From Candidatus Zixiibacteriota bacterium (lineage in GTDB: Bacteria > Zixibacteria > MSB-5A5 > UBA10806), in assembly GCA_003520965.1 (NCBI GenBank), contig DOTU01000355.1, forward strand, positions 1 to 9,215: 9,215 nucleotides of DNA, written 5' to 3'. A program made the position numbers and the translations under genes. Position 1 is the first letter of the stretch. The number at the start of each line of letters is the position of its first letter. Below the pieces are notes generated by a model. The model had not been told where the DNA came from, made no database searches, and saw only the letters and a list, made by a program, of their open reading frames with translations. Shown here in pieces: positions 6,032-9,215 of the stretch.

Positions 6032-6211
6032 ATGGAATGCGCGTACTGCGGTATCGATTTCAATGGCAAGCCATTTCGTCGTGACGGCGAAATATACTGC
6101 AGTAAAGAGTGTGCCGATGCCGATAGCGAAGAACGGTTCGGTATCGATGCCGAGGAACTCGACGATTATGGCGATGAAATCGAAGAAGAAGACATCGAGG
6201 AGGAATTTTAG
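6032..6211 (+). CDS. Small zinc-ribbon protein with acidic tail
   Basis: A 59-residue protein, probably a cytoplasmic metal-binding adaptor. Cys3-x2-Cys6 (CAYC) and Cys23-x3-Cys27 (CSKEC) form a four-cysteine zinc site, with GKPFRRDGEIYC between them. This resembles the TRASH/MYM-like and DUF2116-type short zinc ribbons. From residue 31 on, the chain is strikingly acidic, with long Glu/Asp stretches up to the C-terminus (EEEDIEEEF). The ATG follows GGGAGG (6021-6026) by five bases, a strong ribosome site, and an intrinsic terminator closes the unit at 6314-6344. It is the only gene after the long structured leader. It is short enough to be missed by many gene callers. The reading frame is convincing; the function is unknown. 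Confidence 0.8.
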   Translation: MECAYCGIDFNGKPFRRDGEIYCSKECADADSEERFGIDAEELDDYGDEIEEEDIEEEF

Positions 6212-6273
6212 AAGGCAGGCTCAAACTTAATACATCTAATACCCCGCCAATACTGGGGATAATAATACAATAA

Positions 6274-6299
6274 GCCGCGACTGGTACTCGATCCGCGGC
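6274..6299. other. GC-rich hairpin between the zinc-ribbon gene and its terminator
   Basis: GCCGCG (6274-6279) and CGCGGC (6294-6299) pair perfectly across a 14-base loop. No T-run follows. It may form part of the 3' untranslated region, ahead of the true terminator at 6314. A weaker CCCC/GGGG pair lies just before it, near 6242-6258. Confidence 0.4.
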
Positions 6300-6313
6300 A
6301 TATAATAATAGAT

Positions 6314-6344
6314 AAGGCTGGACCGCTTGCGATCCAGCCTTTTT
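6314..6344 (+). terminator. Intrinsic terminator after the zinc-ribbon gene
   Basis: AAGGCTGGA (6314-6322) pairs with TCCAGCCTT (6333-6341). The loop itself contains a small CGC/GCG pair. Five T (6340-6344) follow the stem. The minus-strand reading has a poor T-tail, so it mainly serves plus-strand transcripts, though it lies close to the end of the convergent gene. Confidence 0.85.
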
Positions 6345-6358
6345 ATTTCAGGTTAAAT

Positions 6359-6766
6359 TTACTTCTGGGTTATTGCATATAAATCAGTTGATGCAACGGG
6401 GACCAAAACCGTCGTCTTCTCCTTGGATTTGGTTGTCTCCGCTTTCATCTTCGATGCGGAAGCATTGCCGGTCTTAGCGGCGCAGCAGCTTCCGGACATT
6501 GACGCAGTTGCACCGGGGCAGTTATCCTTGTTATCGGCTTTGTATTCGGTTGTGATCACCTTCGCTTCTCCAGCGCTTGAGGAGGCAGTCGCTTTCACAT
6601 CGCTTTGACAGGCATCGGTTGAACTCATCTCCCCTTTTGCGTCTGATAGGTGATTTTCAGCTTTGGATTTGTTTACGTCCGCCTTGCTTTGATTACCGCA
6701 GGCATGGGAATTGGCCGCGATAAACATCACCGACAGCGCCAGCATTGCTATTGATATTTTCTTCAT
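6359..6766 (-). CDS. Small secreted Cys-containing low-complexity protein
   Basis: A 135-residue exported protein of unknown function. Residues 1-22 are a clear signal peptide (MKKISIAMLALSVMFIAANSHA, cleavage SHA|C likely). Because position -3 is Ser, this is not a good lipobox even though Cys23 would be the first mature residue. The mature chain is rich in Lys, Ala, Ser, Thr, Asp and Glu and looks disordered. It has five Cys, at 23, 53, 83, 94 and 95, including a CC pair in SGSCCAAKTG, which hints at metal or thiol chemistry. A strong GGAGGAG sits four bases before the ATG. It is divergent from the transposase-like gene and ends against the zinc-ribbon terminator. The signal peptide and ribosome site make the coding call good; no family was recognised. 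Confidence 0.75.
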   Translation of the reverse strand: MKKISIAMLALSVMFIAANSHACGNQSKADVNKSKAENHLSDAKGEMSSTDACQSDVKATASSSAGEAKVITTEYKADNKDNCPGATASMSGSCCAAKTGNASASKMKAETTKSKEKTTVLVPVASTDLYAITQK

Positions 6767-6822
6767 GTAGCTCCTCCATGTTAATAATGATTTTCACATT
6801 CATTTGCATTAACATATCATTC

Positions 6823-6834
6823 AACCGGCCGGTT
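6823..6834. promoter_or_regulatory. Perfect 12-base palindrome in a divergent promoter region
   Basis: AACCGGCCGGTT reads identically on both strands. It lies about 57 bases upstream of the Cys-rich secreted protein gene and 117 bases upstream of the transposase-like gene. The position suits a dimeric repressor or activator, but no regulator is known here. Confidence 0.35.
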
Positions 6835-6845
6835 CCCCTCATTTA

Positions 6846-6892
6846 CGATATTCACGAAAATTAAATTATTTTCTGTTATGAAGCGAATATCG
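6846..6892. repeat. 8-base inverted repeat with AT-rich spacer
   Basis: CGATATTC (6846-6853) and GAATATCG (6885-6892) are exact reverse complements separated by 31 AT-rich bases. They might be paired operator half-sites, or a REP-like stem related to the transposase-like gene just downstream. A weaker TGTCG/CGACA pair (6917-6921, 6944-6948) adjoins that gene. Confidence 0.35.
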
Positions 6893-6950
6893 GCGCTAAA
6901 ATTTGTAGATCGTGGCTGTCGGGATAATGAGGGCTTGACCGTTCGACAAT

Positions 6951-7532
6951 ATGGGCCATGATGACATTGACTTTAGCCCTTGCTCATGGTTAATATGGGA
7001 TATGCGAATTATAACGCGAATCGAGAAAAAGGGACCGGCACTAATCTATTTGACCACTCCCACCAGAGATTTGATGCCGATTTTCAAGCTGGAGTATTTG
7101 GCTCGTCAGGCGGTTTTACAGCTTAAGAGGGCCGCCAATGAGGCTGACGGAGAAATACTTGGTTATGCCCTTCTCCCCTCGACACTATATGTGTTAGTGG
7201 GTTTTCAGGGGTCTTATGATTTGCCGGGGTTTATCTATAATTACAAATGGTTGTCGTCGCGGGCAATTGTGGCTCAGGAGCATGGCGAGTTTCATGAGCG
7301 GCTTTATCGCAAGGATAAGTTTAAGCCGTGGATGAACAGATTCGATAATTTGGCTATCGGCACTCAGGCGCAATTCCGGGCCAAACTCGATCATTTGCAC
7401 AACGAGCCTGTTAGAAAAGGGTTGGCAGTCGAGCCGACTGACTGGGAATTTTCCAGCGCTCGCGATTGGGTAAGAAGCGAACCGGGATTAATAAGCGTAT
7501 CTAAGGATATAGCAAAGTATGGATTGGTTTAA
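6951..7532 (+). CDS. Degenerate REP-associated tyrosine transposase-like protein, probably inactive
   Basis: A 193-residue intact ORF related to Y1/IS200-like REP-associated transposases (RayT/TnpA-REP). Family landmarks appear in order. GYALLPSTLYVLV (71-83) aligns with the usual Y-x-LMPNHFHLLV. A helix comes next, and then DHLHNEPVRKGL (147-158) and DWEFSSARDW (164-173) align with the conserved I-H-x-NPVRAGLV and Y-x-WSS-Y. The two HUH-site histidines are replaced by Thr78 and Tyr80. The segment where the catalytic Tyr is expected reads SSRAIVAQEHGEF, with no Tyr. The protein should therefore not cleave or join DNA, but could still bind it. The start is uncertain: ATG 7002 (residue 18, MRIITRIEK) fits the family N-terminus better than ATG 6951, and neither has a strong ribosome site. 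No terminal repeats are evident, apart from the short inverted repeats upstream. Confidence 0.75.
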   Translation: MGHDDIDFSPCSWLIWDMRIITRIEKKGPALIYLTTPTRDLMPIFKLEYLARQAVLQLKRAANEADGEILGYALLPSTLYVLVGFQGSYDLPGFIYNYKWLSSRAIVAQEHGEFHERLYRKDKFKPWMNRFDNLAIGTQAQFRAKLDHLHNEPVRKGLAVEPTDWEFSSARDWVRSEPGLISVSKDIAKYGLV

Positions 7533-7563
7533 AAATTATTGGGAAAAACCTCAGGAATTCTGT

Positions 7564-7591
7564 AGCCGACCTCGATGCATCAGCGGCTTTT
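7564..7591 (+). terminator. Weak terminator-like hairpin after the transposase-like gene
   Basis: AGCCG (7564-7568) pairs with CGGCT (7584-7588), and four T (7588-7591) follow. The loop contains the palindrome GATGCATC. The stem is only 5 bp and the T-run is short, so termination would be partial at best. Confidence 0.3.
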
Positions 7592-7639
7592 CACGGATGT
7601 ATGCCGTTCCTGCTCTTCTTTTAGCTTGACATGGGATAA

Positions 7640-7975
7640 GTGGAGATTAACTTTGTGGTGATGGAAAGTTTTATCTCTTACTTCTCGCTTGTTGCCCTCA
7701 TTCTGGTTTTAATACTTCTCACCTGGGCCATTATCCTGATGTATCAGGAGAGATTAAGCAAGCGCACTGCGCGAAGCCGGCTGGCTGATCTGCGGAAGAA
7801 GGTCGAGGCTCTGCCCGAGGAAACCGACGAGGAGAAAACCAGGAAAAATCAACTTCACCGCGAACTCAATCTGGAGTATCTCGATAATATCCTCGGAGAG
7901 ATAGAGAAGATTCAGACGGCTCTGGCAAAGAAAGCCCAGGAAGCAAAAAAGACCAAGAAAAAGAGCAAATCTTAA
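7640..7975 (+). CDS. Single-pass membrane protein with coiled coil and Lys-rich tail
   Basis: An up to 111-residue protein of unknown function. Residues about 12-34 form one strong membrane helix (FSLVALILVLILLTWAIILM). A charged helical region follows, with heptad-like LADLRKKVEALPEET and LEYLDNILGEIEKIQTAL segments that suggest a coiled coil. A Lys-rich C-terminus (AKKTKKKSKS) ends it. The basic cytoplasmic side and the hydrophobic N-terminus suggest an N-out, C-in inner-membrane protein. The start is uncertain among GTG 7640, GTG 7655 and ATG 7661; GGAG (7642-7645) favours GTG 7655 by spacing. The gene lies 58 bases before the lipoprotein gene and may be cotranscribed. No catalytic motif is visible. 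Confidence 0.7.
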   Translation: MEINFVVMESFISYFSLVALILVLILLTWAIILMYQERLSKRTARSRLADLRKKVEALPEETDEEKTRKNQLHRELNLEYLDNILGEIEKIQTALAKKAQEAKKTKKKSKS

Positions 7976-8033
7976 ATGCTAAATTTCGAATAAACCCGAT
8001 TAGCCTTACCCAAAGACGCAGGAAAGAGATAAT

Positions 8034-9164
8034 ATGAGAAAGTCAGCCATTCCAGCCATTCTGGCACTACTGATATTCGCATGCGGCAGCGACAAGCCAA
8101 CCGATAATAATCAAGGAATTACAATAACGGTTGAACCAGTCAGGGCGCTCGTTGACCTGGGAACCACCGTTCATTTCTATTGCACTATCGCTGGAACCGA
8201 TAATCACTCGGTAACGTGGAGCATAGATGGCGGAGTTGCCAATGGCACAATCGACTCTACGGGCAGCTACACCGCTCCCTCAGACTTGCCGGCCAATATT
8301 GATTCGGTTATGATAACGGTAAGCGCCCGGGCAGATCTGGCCAAATACGCAACAGCCTGGGCTATATTGATCGATCCCGATAAGATACACGTACAGATCA
8401 CCGGCTCCGACACCACCGGCCTGGGAACAAGATGGCATCCCTACAGGACAATCACCAAAGCTTTGAGCCGCGCTCATTCGGGTCAATTTGTACTGGTTGG
8501 TTCAGGGGAGTACAATGAAGCGACCGGCGAGCATTTTCCGCTGCAAGTACCGGCCGGCGTTACGGTTCAGGGAAGTAATCGCGATTCAACCTTTGTGATC
8601 GGCCCCGGAGGCATGAACCCAACGCTAGACGCTATCTTTGAGATTAACGGCGATGCAATTACCCTAACAAGTCTTTGCATATCATCCTCAAACTCGATGG
8701 GAGTTGGAATCTGGCTCCGTCCCGGTTTCTTTACCACATTAACGGGAAATCAGATAACCGAGAATTATATCGGTATCTATGTCAGCGGCGGACCAAATCC
8801 TCGGCCCGTTGTTTCGAACAATAGAATTATCGGAGATTCGATCGGCATTGTTACGGCCGATTCATGCGCTCCCATATTGCGCAATAATTACATCTATAAT
8901 TGCCCGAAGTATGGCCTCGAGATTCGCAACTTAAGCCGGCCCGATCTTGGAACGAACAATACCAATAGCGCCGGGAATGATACGATTCGAAACTGCGGCG
9001 ACGCATCCTACCATTATCTTGTCTTTAATGGAAGCCCTAATACAATCTGGGCTATAGGAAATTCCTGGCAGGATCAGAGCAATGTAGAAAACAACGATCA
9101 GTACATTTATGACGATGAAGAATCGAGCGATGCATCGGGAGATGTGATCCTGAGTCAGCAATAA
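8034..9164 (+). CDS. Surface lipoprotein with Ig-like domain and DUF1565 beta-helix
   Basis: A complete 376-residue lipoprotein. Residues 1-16 form a signal peptide with lipobox LIFA|C, so Cys17 is lipidated; CGSDKPTDNN then forms a tether. Residues about 27-112 look like a bacterial Ig-like domain (VTWSIDGG, then STGSYTAPSDLPAN and VMITVSARAD). From about 118 comes a DUF1565-type right-handed parallel beta-helix: GSDTTGLGTRWHPYRTITKAL (split motif, residues 124-144), VLVGSGEYNEATGEHFPL, and repeated strand-turn units with NN-x-I motifs at 261-316. The C-terminal part contains the family-typical GNSWQDQ (342-348). DUF1565 proteins are usually pectate-lyase-like surface or adhesion proteins, but no polysaccharide-lyase active site is recognised. 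AGGAAAGAG (8020-8028) precedes the ATG. No clear terminator is seen before the window end. Confidence 0.9.
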   Translation: MRKSAIPAILALLIFACGSDKPTDNNQGITITVEPVRALVDLGTTVHFYCTIAGTDNHSVTWSIDGGVANGTIDSTGSYTAPSDLPANIDSVMITVSARADLAKYATAWAILIDPDKIHVQITGSDTTGLGTRWHPYRTITKALSRAHSGQFVLVGSGEYNEATGEHFPLQVPAGVTVQGSNRDSTFVIGPGGMNPTLDAIFEINGDAITLTSLCISSSNSMGVGIWLRPGFFTTLTGNQITENYIGIYVSGGPNPRPVVSNNRIIGDSIGIVTADSCAPILRNNYIYNCPKYGLEIRNLSRPDLGTNNTNSAGNDTIRNCGDASYHYLVFNGSPNTIWAIGNSWQDQSNVENNDQYIYDDEESSDASGDVILSQQ

Positions 9165-9215
9165 GTATATACTGAATACGTAGCCCAACATTGCCGGCAA
9201 AAATTAACGCCAGGA

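Noticed and set aside
7519..7629. 36-codon frame beginning inside the end of the transposase-like gene
   Set aside because: No ribosome site and no recognisable sequence; it also spans the weak terminator hairpin.
1..9215. CRISPR array, tRNA, rRNA, tmRNA, prophage or insertion-sequence ends
   Set aside because: No regularly spaced direct repeats, cloverleaf arms, conserved rRNA segments or paired terminal repeats around an active transposase were seen.

Overview
The window looks like chromosomal DNA from a Gram-negative (diderm), probably uncultivated environmental bacterium. The clues are an exosortase next to a PEP-CTERM substrate, two lipoproteins with clear lipoboxes, signal peptides, and an Ig-like/DUF1565 beta-helix lipoprotein of a type common in FCB-group and candidate-phylum genomes. 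I cannot name the phylum: a Zixibacteria-like or deltaproteobacterium-like lineage is only a guess. There are no rRNA or tRNA genes and no CRISPR array, and I see no intact mobile element.

Layout. Bases 1-533 (minus) hold the N-terminal part of an exosortase, cut by the window edge before its catalytic residues. It is divergent from a PEP-CTERM protein gene (927-1745) that has a near-consensus sigma-54 promoter, a good Shine-Dalgarno sequence and an intrinsic terminator, so it looks like a self-contained sorting enzyme/substrate pair under RpoN control. Next come a TPR-repeat lipoprotein (1930-3456) and a small membrane protein resembling PilX/GspK-type pilus components (3696-4166), which has a weaker sigma-54-like element overlapping a possible sigma-70 promoter. 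Convergent to it is a membrane-anchored calcineurin-like metallophosphoesterase (4281-5378, minus) with a good promoter and a terminator-like hairpin in its leader.

The 650-base stretch 5379-6031 is the longest gene-free part. Its left half is the phosphoesterase leader. Its right half has a perfect TTGACA box behind an A/T tract, followed by about 300 bases rich in self-complementary segments. That structured stretch leads into a tiny zinc-ribbon gene (6032-6211, 59 residues) that length cut-offs would miss, and then a strong terminator. This leader is the best candidate here for an undescribed regulatory RNA.

The right third holds a small secreted Cys-containing low-complexity protein (6359-6766, minus) and, divergent from it, a degenerate REP-associated tyrosine transposase-like protein (6951-7532). 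That protein keeps the family fold signatures but has lost the HUH histidines, which suggests domestication. A one-pass membrane coiled-coil protein (7640-7975) and a complete Ig/DUF1565 surface lipoprotein (8034-9164) follow. Most identifiable genes concern the cell envelope: sorting, lipoproteins, pilus-like export and membrane phosphoesterase.
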